A stretch of DNA of 64,000 bases, taken from the NCBI RefSeq assembly GCF_003343245.1, contig NZ_CP024901.1, positions 682,001 to 746,000 on the forward strand. The letters are read 5' to 3'. A program made the translations under genes and the position numbers. Positions 31,770-41,663 of this stretch are shown here, one piece after another (within the stretch, counting starts at the first letter, position 1; each line of letters begins with the position of its first letter). The notes beneath the pieces were generated by a model, which ran no database searches, was not told the origin of the DNA, and saw only the letters and a list, made by a program, of their open reading frames with translations. This DNA is from Photorhabdus laumondii subsp. laumondii. Lineage in GTDB: Bacteria > Pseudomonadota > Gammaproteobacteria > Enterobacterales > Enterobacteriaceae.

Positions 31770-34700
31770 GGTTTATCATTCTAATCAATTAGATCTTCTT
31801 AAGGAATTGATAGCAATATTGATCGGGGGTAACCCACTGACTGATCCATTTGCGCAGGAAGTCATTTTGGTACAAAGCCCAGGTATGTCACAGTGGCTGC
31901 AAATCCAACTGGCCGAAAGAATAGGCATATCAGCTAATATTTCATTTCCGCTTCCCGCTACGTTTATTTGGGATATGTTTACCAAAGTATTGCCTGATAT
32001 TCCTAAAGAAAGTGCTTTTAGTAAAGATGCTATGACATGGAAATTGATGGCGTTATTGCCTCAATTGCTGCCTGAAGCAGAGTTTGTTGGACTCAGGCAC
32101 TACCTTGATCAAGATTTTGATAAACGGAAGATTCATCAATTAGCTGGACGGGTTGCTGATCTGTTTGACCAATATCTCGTTTATCGCCCGCAATGGTTGG
32201 AAAGTTGGCAGCAAGGTCAGCTTATTGATGGTTTGAGTGATAATCAGTTGTGGCAGAAAAGATTATGGCTGGAACTGACGAAATATACTCACCAGTTACA
32301 ACAACCTCAATGGCATCGTGCTAATTTGTATCAGCGTTTTATTTCGATACTGGAAAATAATACTGAACAGGAAAATAGTACTGATTTTTCAGCTTGTTTA
32401 CCGAAACGGGTATTTATCTGTGGCATTTCTGCCTTACCACCGGTCTATTTACAAGCTTTACAGGCATTGGCACGGCACATTGATATTCACCTGATGTTTA
32501 CCAATCCATGTAAATATTATTGGGGAGATATTCAGAATTATGCTTTTTTGGCAAAACTGAGTAGCCGTAAACCACGTCATTATAAGAGCGAACAGGAGCT
32601 GGAATATTTTAAAGATCCTGATAATGCTCAATCATTGTTTAACGGTGACGGTGAACAAGATGTCAGTAATCCCTTGTTGGCATCGTGGGGACGGTTGGGC
32701 CGTGATAATCTCTATTTATTGTCGCAGCTTGAGCAGAGTTCGGATATTCACGCTTTTGTTGAATTAGAACAGGATAATCTATTACATCAATTGCAAAGGG
32801 ATATTCTCTATCTGGAAGATCATGCCCAAATTGGTTCAACAAAAGAAACATTTGAAAACAGTTTGAAAAAAAGAGTACTTGATCCGTTGGATCGTTCTTT
32901 ATCTTTCCATGTTTGCCATAGCCCTCAACGTGAAGTGGAAGTTTTACAGGATCAGCTATTGAGATTATTGGAAGATAATCCATCGCTGACGCCAAGGGAT
33001 ATTATTGTGATGGTCGCGGATATTGACAGTTATACTCCCTATGTTCAGGCAGTATTTGGTAATGTCTCTGTTGAACGCTATATTCCATTTGCTATTTCTG
33101 ATCGTAAAGCTCGTCAGGCACATTCGATTTTACAGGCATTTATTACACTGCTTGATTTACCTCAAAGCCGTTTTACAACAGAGCAGGTTTTAGCATTGTT
33201 GGAAGTACCCGCGCTGGCGAATAAATTTGACATACATGAAGATGGTTTGCGTTTGTTAAGACGTTGGGTTGAAGAATCAGGTGTTCGTTGGGGGCTGAAT
33301 GACGATAATGTCGAAGAGCTATCTTTACCGGTGACAGGTCAGCATACCTGGCGTTTTGGACTGACCCGAATGTTATTGGGTTATGCAATGGATAGCCGAT
33401 CGGGCCCTTGGAAAGAGGTATTGCCTTATGATGAATCTAGTGGTTTAGCTGCGGAGCTTGCCGGCCAATTGGCTGAATTTTTAATGCAATTAAGCTATTG
33501 GCGCAAAATTCTTGCTGAGAGCCGGGCATTAACGGGTTGGTTACCTGTCTGCCAGCAGTTGCTGGAAACATTTTTTGTCTCAGATAATGAGACTGAATTA
33601 GTACTAGCAATGATAGAACAGCAATGGCAGAAAGTCATAGTCAATGGCTTGAATGCCCGTTATCAGGAAAGTGTGCCATTGGTTTTATTGCGAGATGAAT
33701 TGGCACTTCAGTTTGATAATGAAAAAATCAGTCAGCGTTTTCTCGCCGGATCTGTCAATTTTTGCACTCTAATGCCGATGCGTTCTATTCCCTTTAAGGT
33801 CGTCTGTTTATTGGGAATGAATGATGGTATTTACCCCCGTTCAATTCCACCGCTTGGATTTGATCTGATGGCGGAAAAAGGTCAGAGGGGAGACAGAAAA
33901 CGACGGGATGATGACCGTTATCTATTCCTTGAAGCTTTGATATCTGCCGAACGGTTTCTTTATATCAGCTATATTGGTAAGTCTATTCGTGATGATACGG
34001 AATGTAATCCTTCCGTGCTGGTGAATGAATTACTGGATTATGTTTGCCAAAGTTTTTGTTTACCGGGAAATGAAAAACTGAATGTTGATGAAAGTGCTAC
34101 CCATGTTAGAAAACATCTGTTGTATCTTCATGCCCGCGTTCCATTTGCACCGGAAAATTTTATACCGGGCAGTTATCAGCAAAGCTATGCCGGGGAGTGG
34201 TTACCGGCGGCAACTGAACAAGGTGCAGCATACGCTGAATTTTGCCAATCTATTGAAATGGCGCAAATTCAAGAAATTACACTTGATAATTTGAGCAGTT
34301 TTTACCGCCATCCCGTTCGGTTTTTTTTCCAACGTTGCTTGAAAGTAAATTTCGTTATTGAAGAAACGGAATTACCGGAGGAAGAACCTTTCGTTTTAGA
34401 TAATCTTCAACGTTATCAGTTTAATCAGCTATTGTTAAGTGCACTAATTGAACAGCAATCGCCTGAACCACTTTTCAATCGGCTGCGTGCTGCTGGAGGA
34501 TTACCTTTTGGTGCTTTTGGTGAGGTTTATTGGTTAAGACAGCAAAAAGAGATGCAGCCTTTGGCGGATAAAATTCGTGAACAACAAATGGAAACTTTAT
34601 CTGTCGATTTACATCATAATTTAGGCCCGGTGATTCTGACAGGGCGTATTAATAAGGTGCAACCGGATGGCTTGCTACGTTGGCGGCCTGCCAGTTTGAC

Positions 34701-35151
34701 AGCCAATGATGGCATGCAATTGTGGATTGAGCATCTGGCTTATTGTCTGACAGGTGGTGAGGGTGAAAGTCGCAGCTATGGGCGTGATGGCAACGAATGG
34801 CGTTTCGCTCCTGTACCTTCAGAGTACGCTAAAGATTATCTGAATCAATTGATTGAAGGCTATCAGCGAGGAATATCAGCACCTTTACCGCTGTTTTGTA
34901 AAAGTGGTTGGGCGTGGCTTTCAGCATGTATGAATAAAGAGACTGGTGAGATTGATGATAGTGATGAAATTCAATCAAAGGCTGAAAGTCAGTTATTGAA
35001 AGCATGGCTTGGCGATCAGGGACGCAGAGGCGAAGGGGATGATCCTTATATCCAACGAGCTTTCAGGCAAGTGGATAAATCATTTTTGGCAAAATTTAAA
35101 CAGGAAGCGCTCAGTTATTTGTTACCGATAGCGCGATATCAGAATACATAG
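31762..35151 (+). CDS. recC: Exonuclease V (RecBCD), subunit gamma
   Basis: RecC holds RecB and RecD together, splits the DNA strands and recognises Chi. It resembles an inactive helicase-nuclease. I start at ATG 31762 (MFKVYHSNQLDLLKEL, 1129 residues; E. coli 1122), with GGGAG upstream. Blocks shared with E. coli include VQSPGMSQWLQIQLA, FPLPATFIWDMF, VFICGISALPPVYLQALQAL, FHVCHSPQREVEVL, RDIIVMVADIDSY and CTLMPMRSIPFKVVCLLGMN. It lies in one overlapping run with ppdC upstream and ptrA-recB-recD downstream. Confidence 0.97.
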   Translation: MFKVYHSNQLDLLKELIAILIGGNPLTDPFAQEVILVQSPGMSQWLQIQLAERIGISANISFPLPATFIWDMFTKVLPDIPKESAFSKDAMTWKLMALLPQLLPEAEFVGLRHYLDQDFDKRKIHQLAGRVADLFDQYLVYRPQWLESWQQGQLIDGLSDNQLWQKRLWLELTKYTHQLQQPQWHRANLYQRFISILENNTEQENSTDFSACLPKRVFICGISALPPVYLQALQALARHIDIHLMFTNPCKYYWGDIQNYAFLAKLSSRKPRHYKSEQELEYFKDPDNAQSLFNGDGEQDVSNPLLASWGRLGRDNLYLLSQLEQSSDIHAFVELEQDNLLHQLQRDILYLEDHAQIGSTKETFENSLKKRVLDPLDRSLSFHVCHSPQREVEVLQDQLLRLLEDNPSLTPRDIIVMVADIDSYTPYVQAVFGNVSVERYIPFAISDRKARQAHSILQAFITLLDLPQSRFTTEQVLALLEVPALANKFDIHEDGLRLLRRWVEESGVRWGLNDDNVEELSLPVTGQHTWRFGLTRMLLGYAMDSRSGPWKEVLPYDESSGLAAELAGQLAEFLMQLSYWRKILAESRALTGWLPVCQQLLETFFVSDNETELVLAMIEQQWQKVIVNGLNARYQESVPLVLLRDELALQFDNEKISQRFLAGSVNFCTLMPMRSIPFKVVCLLGMNDGIYPRSIPPLGFDLMAEKGQRGDRKRRDDDRYLFLEALISAERFLYISYIGKSIRDDTECNPSVLVNELLDYVCQSFCLPGNEKLNVDESATHVRKHLLYLHARVPFAPENFIPGSYQQSYAGEWLPAATEQGAAYAEFCQSIEMAQIQEITLDNLSSFYRHPVRFFFQRCLKVNFVIEETELPEEEPFVLDNLQRYQFNQLLLSALIEQQSPEPLFNRLRAAGGLPFGAFGEVYWLRQQKEMQPLADKIREQQMETLSVDLHHNLGPVILTGRINKVQPDGLLRWRPASLTANDGMQLWIEHLAYCLTGGEGESRSYGRDGNEWRFAPVPSEYAKDYLNQLIEGYQRGISAPLPLFCKSGWAWLSACMNKETGEIDDSDEIQSKAESQLLKAWLGDQGRRGEGDDPYIQRAFRQVDKSFLAKFKQEALSYLLPIARYQNT

Positions 35152-35166
35152 AGAGAATATCAGATA

Positions 35167-38058
35167 ATGCATAAACATTTTGTTCGCATGATTACTGTGA
35201 TGTTCCTGCTTTTTTGGGGAACGACGAGTTATGCGCAAACACCACAATCATCACAACTACTGCAAGAGACAATTTATAAAAGCGAGAGTGATCATCGTCA
35301 GTATCAGGGAATCAAACTGGCAAACAATATGACGGTCTTGCTGGTATCTGATGAGAAGGCAACCAAATCTCTGGCAGCGGTAGCAATTCCGGTTGGTAGT
35401 ATGGAAAACCCTGACAGCCAGCTCGGGCTTGCACATTATCTGGAACATATGGTTCTGATGGGATCTGAACGTTACCCACAGTCAGGTGATTTATCTGAAT
35501 TTTTGCAAAAACATGGTGGTAGCTATAATGCCAGCACCGCTTCTTACCGCACAGCTTTCTACCTTGAAGTAGAAAATGAAGCGTTAGCTCAAGCCACAGA
35601 TCGTCTGGCTGATGCACTGGCTGAGCCGTTACTTAATCCAGTGAATGCAGATCGGGAGCGAAATGCGGTTAATGCAGAGCTGACAATGGCGCGTTCGCGT
35701 GATGGGATGCGGGTTGCTCAAATACGGGCAGAAACCTTGAATCCTAAGCATCCCAATGCCCGTTTTTCTGGTGGTAATCTAGAAACATTAAAAGATAAAC
35801 CGGGGAGTAAATTACAGACAGAACTGGTGGATTTTTATCAACGCTATTATTCAGCCAACCTGATGAAAGGTGTCATTTACGGTAATCAGCCTATCGATAA
35901 ACTGACTCAAATTGCCGTTGATACTTTTGGTCGGATACCGGATAGAAAAGCGAGTGTGCCGGTGATTACTGTGCCAGCAGTAACGGAAAAAGAGAAAGGG
36001 ATTATCATCCATTATGTTCCTGCCCAACCGCAAAAGGCATTGCAATTGGAATTCAGTATTGACAATAACAGTGCTGATTTCCGCAGTAAAACCGATGAAT
36101 ATCTCGGTTATATAATAGGCAATCGTAGCCTGAATACATTATCAGATTGGCTACAAACTCAAGGACTAGCAGAAAGTATCAGTGCCGGTGCGGAGCCTAT
36201 GGTTGATCGCAACAAAGGTATCTTTTTTATTTATGTGACGTTGACAGATAAAGGGCTTGCACAACGGGATCAGATTGTTGCGGCTATTTTTGCTTATATT
36301 AATTTATTGAAACAAAAAGGCATTCAGAAAAGTTATTTTGATGAAATCGCGAAGGTTTTGAACCTATCTTTCCGATATGGTTCCGTTGTTCGTGATATGC
36401 ATTATATCGAATGGTTATCGGATGCTATGTTGCGAGTTCCTGTTTCCAATGTACTGAATGCCGGTTATTTAGCTGATAACTATGACCCGAAAGCAATCGC
36501 CAATCGGCTTGCTGAGTTAACACCTGAAAATGCAAGAATCTGGTATATCAGTCCAAAAGAGCCACACAATAAACAGGCTTATTTTGTTCAGGCACCTTAT
36601 CAGGTTGATCGAATTACATTGCAGCAACGAGTTAAATGGCAGCAATTAGAGGAGCAGATGAGCTTTTCTCTGCCCGCACCAAATCCTTATATTCCTGACG
36701 ATTTGAAGCTGATAAAAGCAGATAAGAGTAAAAAACATCCAGAAATGATCGTTGAACAGCAGAATGTCCGCTTGCTTTATATGCCGAGCCAATATTTTGC
36801 TGATGAACCTAAAGCCAGCATTACGCTTGATTTGCGCAACGCAGAAGGTTTGAATAGCGCTCGTGAGCAGGTCACTTCCTCTTTGCTTGATTATTTGGCA
36901 GGGCTTTCCCTTGACCAGCTTAGTTATCAGGCTTCTGTTGCAGGAATGAATATTTCTACGGGCTCATCTCAGGGGCTGCAATTAGGAGTAAGTGGTTACA
37001 CTCAGAGTCTGCCAGCGCTTTTAACCTCTTTAATCAGTAATTACATGGCATTCACACCAACTGAGGAGCAATTGGCACAGGCTAAGTCCTGGTATCGTGA
37101 GCAGATAGCGGTTTCTAATAACGCTAAAGCTTATGACATGGCTATGCAGCCGTTGAAGCGCCTTTCTGTGGTGCCTTACATTGAACAATCCACCCGTCTG
37201 GAAGCGCTGGAGACTATCACGGTTCAGGATATTGTTACGTATCGTCATGAGATGATAAAAAATGCTGCTTTGCAAATGATGATCATTGGGAATTTGACCG
37301 AACAGCAGAGCAAAGTGATTGCTGAATCTGCCCATAACCAACTGGCAAATCAAGGAAATGATTGGTGGAGTGGGGATAAGGTGGTGATTGATAAAAATTA
37401 CCCGGTTAATTTCCAGCGTGTTGGCAGCAGCACAGATGGTGCTTTAGCAGAGGTTTATATTCCGACGGGTTATAACCGTATAGAAGGTTATGTTTATTCC
37501 AGTTTGTTGAGCAACATGCTCCAGCCGTGGTTCTATGAGCAGTTAAGAACAGTAGAGCAACTGGGGTATGCAGTGTTTGCTTTCAATACCAGTGTGGGGG
37601 AACAGTGGGGGTTGGGTTTCCTACTGCAAAGTAATAGCAAGCAACCAAAATATTTGAATCAGCGTTATCAAGATTTCTATCAGAACGTGGGTAATAAATT
37701 GAAAGCCATGCCTCAAGCTGATTTTGAGCAGTACAAGAGTGCGCTGATTAATGAAAAGCAGCAACCGCCACAAACTTTCTATGCCGAAGTTGCCCGTTTC
37801 TCCGGTGATTTCAGTCGTAATAACTTTAGTTTTGACAGTAGAGATAAAATGCTTGAGATCCTAAAGAAAACTACACAGCAACAATTGATTAGTTTCTATC
37901 GGAATGCGGTCATCAAACATATAGGGTTGTCATTCATTTCGCAAGTGATTGGTAAATCAGGAAACTTGGATGGATATGCGAAATTGAAAGGTTGGAAAAC
38001 CTATCAAAATGTGACTGAATTTCAGAAACGGTTACCTGTTGAGGTAAGAGCTCAGTGA
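35167..38058 (+). CDS. ptrA: Protease III (pitrilysin)
   Basis: PtrA is a periplasmic zinc peptidase (family M16) that degrades small peptides. A signal peptide ends SYA|QTPQ (after residue 23). The inverted zinc motif HYLEH (His90, Glu93, His94) is followed by the distal ligand region ADRERNAVNAE. The 963 residues match E. coli (962), with four M16 repeats. It sits between recC and recB as in other enterobacteria and overlaps recB by 4 bases (GTGA). Confidence 0.97.
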   Translation: MHKHFVRMITVMFLLFWGTTSYAQTPQSSQLLQETIYKSESDHRQYQGIKLANNMTVLLVSDEKATKSLAAVAIPVGSMENPDSQLGLAHYLEHMVLMGSERYPQSGDLSEFLQKHGGSYNASTASYRTAFYLEVENEALAQATDRLADALAEPLLNPVNADRERNAVNAELTMARSRDGMRVAQIRAETLNPKHPNARFSGGNLETLKDKPGSKLQTELVDFYQRYYSANLMKGVIYGNQPIDKLTQIAVDTFGRIPDRKASVPVITVPAVTEKEKGIIIHYVPAQPQKALQLEFSIDNNSADFRSKTDEYLGYIIGNRSLNTLSDWLQTQGLAESISAGAEPMVDRNKGIFFIYVTLTDKGLAQRDQIVAAIFAYINLLKQKGIQKSYFDEIAKVLNLSFRYGSVVRDMHYIEWLSDAMLRVPVSNVLNAGYLADNYDPKAIANRLAELTPENARIWYISPKEPHNKQAYFVQAPYQVDRITLQQRVKWQQLEEQMSFSLPAPNPYIPDDLKLIKADKSKKHPEMIVEQQNVRLLYMPSQYFADEPKASITLDLRNAEGLNSAREQVTSSLLDYLAGLSLDQLSYQASVAGMNISTGSSQGLQLGVSGYTQSLPALLTSLISNYMAFTPTEEQLAQAKSWYREQIAVSNNAKAYDMAMQPLKRLSVVPYIEQSTRLEALETITVQDIVTYRHEMIKNAALQMMIIGNLTEQQSKVIAESAHNQLANQGNDWWSGDKVVIDKNYPVNFQRVGSSTDGALAEVYIPTGYNRIEGYVYSSLLSNMLQPWFYEQLRTVEQLGYAVFAFNTSVGEQWGLGFLLQSNSKQPKYLNQRYQDFYQNVGNKLKAMPQADFEQYKSALINEKQQPPQTFYAEVARFSGDFSRNNFSFDSRDKMLEILKKTTQQQLISFYRNAVIKHIGLSFISQVIGKSGNLDGYAKLKGWKTYQNVTEFQKRLPVEVRAQ

Positions 38059-41000
38059 TCACAGAGATATCTGTCCACAGGCTTAATGTATTAACTCTGC
38101 CGCTGACTGGTCAGCGGCTGATCGAAGCATCGGCCGGGACGGGTAAAACCTACACCATTGGCATTTTATATCTGCGTCTTCTACTTGGACTGGGGAAAGA
38201 TGCCGCTTTTTCACGGCCTTTAAGCGTGGAAGAAATTCTGGTGGTGACTTTTACTGAGGCAGCAACAAATGAGTTACGTGGTCGTATCCGTGAAAATATT
38301 CATAAACTTCGCCTTGCCTGTATTCGAAATGCAATAGAAGAGACAGAACCTGCCTATCAACAGCTATTGAATGAAATCCCGGATAAAGGGCAGGCGGCTA
38401 TTTGGTTACTCGCCGCAGAGCGGCAAATGGATGAAGCGGCGATTTATACCATTCATGGTTTTTGTCAGAGAATGTTGGCACATAATGCCTTTGAATCTGG
38501 GATTTTGTTTGAACAGACATTAATTCAGGATCAACATCCGTTAGAACGGCAAGGGTGTGCCGATTTCTGGCGGCGACACTGTTATCCATTGCCGTTATCA
38601 ATGGCGCAGGTGATCAGCCAGGAGTGGAGTGGGCCGGAAGCCCTGTTGGCTGAATTATACCCTTATTTACAAGGGGATATGCCATATATGGTTGATGCGC
38701 CAGCCAGCGATGAAACGCTGTTAAGTCGTCATGAAAAAATTACCCAGTTGATCAACGATGTTAAATACCAATGGAATGAAGCTGCGGGAGAGTTGCACGA
38801 TTTAATTGCGGGTTCTGGTGTCGATAAAAGAAGTTACAGTAGTAAGCACTTACCAAATTGGCTGAATAGTGTCATGGATTGGGCTCAGACGCCTACAGAG
38901 GATTATCAGTTGCCAAAAGCGCTGGAGAAATTCCGGCAGTCAGTATTGGCAGAAAAGACAAAAAAAGGTGAGGTACCTGAACATTCACTTTTTGTTGTGA
39001 TAGATGATTTATATCAGAAACCACTTACTTTACGTGATTTGATTATCTCCAGAGCTATTATTGAGGTTCGCCAATCAATCCGTCAGGAAAAATTAACACG
39101 TGGTCAAATGGGGTTTGATGATTTACTAACCCGTCTTGATGATGCTCTGAAAGGTCCCGGCAGTGATTTGCTTGCTGAGACAATCCGCCGACGCTATCCG
39201 GTTGCGTTGATCGACGAATTTCAGGATACCGACCCACAGCAATACCGAATTTTTCATACCATTTATGGCACTCAGCCTGAAAATGGATTGCTATTTATTG
39301 GTGATCCCAAACAAGCTATTTATGCATTTCGCGGCGCAGATATTTTCACTTATATTCGTGCCCGCTCTCAGGTAAGTGCTCACTATACTCTGGAAACAAA
39401 CTGGCGCTCTGCCTACTCGATGGTACAGGCAGTAAACAAACTGTTTATGCGTTCAGAAAATCCATTTTTGTTTGAGCAGATTCCTTTTATTGAAGTTTCT
39501 GCGGCAGAGAAAAACCGAGAGCTCTCTTTTAGCTATGACGGTGAAGAACAGGCCGCACTGAATTTCTGGTTACAACCAGGAGAAGGTGTTTCTATCGGAG
39601 ATTATGAGCAAACGATGTCACGGCTCTGTTCTGCGCAAATTCGTGATTGGTTGCAGGCAGGTAGTGAAGGGCGGGCTTTGTTACATAAAAGTGAAGGTTC
39701 TCGGCCTGTGACGGCGGCTGATATTACGGTTTTGGTGCGTAGTAGAAAGGAAGCGACACTGATCCGTAATGCACTTAATCTGTTATCTATCCCTTCCGTA
39801 TTTCTTTCTAACCGAGAAAGTGTATTTGATACCGTAGAAGCCAAGGATATTCTCTGGTTGCTGCAAGCGGTGTTATCACCAGAGAAAGAGCGGGTGTTGA
39901 GAAGTGCGCTTGCCAGTGGTTTGTTTGGTTTGACCGCTCGACAGATAGACAAACTAAATCATGATGAGAAGACGTGGGACCAGTTAGTTGATGAGTTTGA
40001 TGGCTACTTTCGTCTGTGGCAACGCCGTGGCGTGTTACCTATGCTACGAGCGGTAATCGCCAACCATCATATTGCTGAGAATTTGCTTGCCAGTTATGAC
40101 GGTGAACGGCGCTTGACAGATGTGATGCATATTGGTGAGTTGTTGCAGGAGATATCTTTACAACTTGACAGTGAACATGCGGTCACTCGCTGGTTGGCTC
40201 AGCAAATCTCTCATCCTGATCCACAATCTGAAAATCAGCAGATACGGCTAGAAAGCGATCGTCACTTGGTACAAATTTGTACTATCCATAAATCTAAGGG
40301 GCTGGAATATCCGCTGGTATGGTTGCCATTTATCTGTAATTTCAGGGAGCAGAAGCGGGCGATATATCATGATCGTACAAGCTTTAATGCTTGCCTCGAT
40401 ATCTTTCCTGACGACGAGACGATTGAACTGGCGGAACAAGAGCGATTGGCAGAGGATTTGCGTTTACTCTATGTCGCATTGACGCGTTCTGTTTACCATT
40501 GCAGTGTCGGCGTGGCTCCGCTGATAAAAGGCAATAAGAAAAAGGCCGGGGATACTGATCTGCATCAATGTGCTCTGGGCTACCTGTTGCAAAAGGGGGT
40601 GAAAGGGGATGCTGATTTTCTGGCAACATCGCTTAAAGAATTAAGCGGAGATGGCATTGTTATATCATCAATTAATGAGACTGATGATCACCCTTGGCAA
40701 TCGCAAAGTAAAAATGATTTAGTCCTGTCGGCCAGGCAATTTAAACGTAGAGTTCAGGATGATTGGCGTATTACCAGTTATTCTGGTTTACGAAACTCTG
40801 TAGTTCATCGTGGTAATGCTTCCGCTTATTTTGCTGGAGAAGAATCTATTGACGTGATTGTTCAGTCTATTGCGCCAAAACTTGATGTTGATGCTAGTGG
40901 TGAAAGACAGTTAGTAGAACAACCTGAAATGACACCACATACATTCCCACGGGGAGCTTCCGCGGGGACTTTTTTACACGCTATTTTGGAAGAACTTAGT

Positions 41001-41663
41001 TTCAGCCAATTACCTGATGAGAAATGGTTGGCAGAACAACTGCAATCAGCCGGATTTGATGAACGCTGGAGTGGGACATTACAGCAATGGATGGTCGATA
41101 TTTTTACTATTCCATTGAATGATGAAGGAGTGCAATTGGCAAAAATTCCGCTACATCATCAACAGGATGAAATGCAATTTTATCTGCCGGTTGAACAACT
41201 TTTGCGATCTCAGATGTTGGATACACTGATACGTCGTTATGATCCAATTTCTGCTCGCTGCCCCCAACTGGAATTTCAGCAGGTGAAAGGAGTGTTGAAA
41301 GGGTTTATTGATTTGGTCTTCTGTTGGCAAGGTAAATTCTACCTGCTGGATTACAAATCAAACTGGTTGGGAGAGGAGAGTCAGTTTTATACTCGCCAGG
41401 CAATGGAAATAGCCATGATTGAGCATCGTTATGATCTGCAATATCAACTTTATACACTGGCATTGCATCGTTACTTGCGTCACAGGCTGGCTAATTATGA
41501 TTACCAACAACATTTCGGCGGCGTGATTTATCTGTTTCTGAGGGGAATAGATAAACAACAGCCGGGGAATGGTATTTTCAATTGTCGGCCATCGGCTGAA
41601 TTTGTTGATGCTTTGGATCTGCTTTTCAGTGGTAGTGAACAGCTTGAGAAAGAGAAAAATTGA
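38055..41663 (+). CDS. recB: Exonuclease V (RecBCD), subunit beta
   Basis: RecB is the 3'-5' helicase, the nuclease, and the RecA loader of RecBCD. It starts at GTG 38055. Superfamily 1 helicase motifs: EASAGTGKTYT (Walker A, Lys31), VVTFTEAATNELRGRI, ALIDEFQDTDPQQY (motif II), FIGDPKQAIYAFRGAD, and CTIHKSKGLEYPLVWLP. The C-terminal nuclease domain has LLDYKSNWLGE with Asp1099 and Lys1101. It has 1202 residues, against 1180 in E. coli. Confidence 0.97.
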   Translation: MITEISVHRLNVLTLPLTGQRLIEASAGTGKTYTIGILYLRLLLGLGKDAAFSRPLSVEEILVVTFTEAATNELRGRIRENIHKLRLACIRNAIEETEPAYQQLLNEIPDKGQAAIWLLAAERQMDEAAIYTIHGFCQRMLAHNAFESGILFEQTLIQDQHPLERQGCADFWRRHCYPLPLSMAQVISQEWSGPEALLAELYPYLQGDMPYMVDAPASDETLLSRHEKITQLINDVKYQWNEAAGELHDLIAGSGVDKRSYSSKHLPNWLNSVMDWAQTPTEDYQLPKALEKFRQSVLAEKTKKGEVPEHSLFVVIDDLYQKPLTLRDLIISRAIIEVRQSIRQEKLTRGQMGFDDLLTRLDDALKGPGSDLLAETIRRRYPVALIDEFQDTDPQQYRIFHTIYGTQPENGLLFIGDPKQAIYAFRGADIFTYIRARSQVSAHYTLETNWRSAYSMVQAVNKLFMRSENPFLFEQIPFIEVSAAEKNRELSFSYDGEEQAALNFWLQPGEGVSIGDYEQTMSRLCSAQIRDWLQAGSEGRALLHKSEGSRPVTAADITVLVRSRKEATLIRNALNLLSIPSVFLSNRESVFDTVEAKDILWLLQAVLSPEKERVLRSALASGLFGLTARQIDKLNHDEKTWDQLVDEFDGYFRLWQRRGVLPMLRAVIANHHIAENLLASYDGERRLTDVMHIGELLQEISLQLDSEHAVTRWLAQQISHPDPQSENQQIRLESDRHLVQICTIHKSKGLEYPLVWLPFICNFREQKRAIYHDRTSFNACLDIFPDDETIELAEQERLAEDLRLLYVALTRSVYHCSVGVAPLIKGNKKKAGDTDLHQCALGYLLQKGVKGDADFLATSLKELSGDGIVISSINETDDHPWQSQSKNDLVLSARQFKRRVQDDWRITSYSGLRNSVVHRGNASAYFAGEESIDVIVQSIAPKLDVDASGERQLVEQPEMTPHTFPRGASAGTFLHAILEELSFSQLPDEKWLAEQLQSAGFDERWSGTLQQWMVDIFTIPLNDEGVQLAKIPLHHQQDEMQFYLPVEQLLRSQMLDTLIRRYDPISARCPQLEFQQVKGVLKGFIDLVFCWQGKFYLLDYKSNWLGEESQFYTRQAMEIAMIEHRYDLQYQLYTLALHRYLRHRLANYDYQQHFGGVIYLFLRGIDKQQPGNGIFNCRPSAEFVDALDLLFSGSEQLEKEKN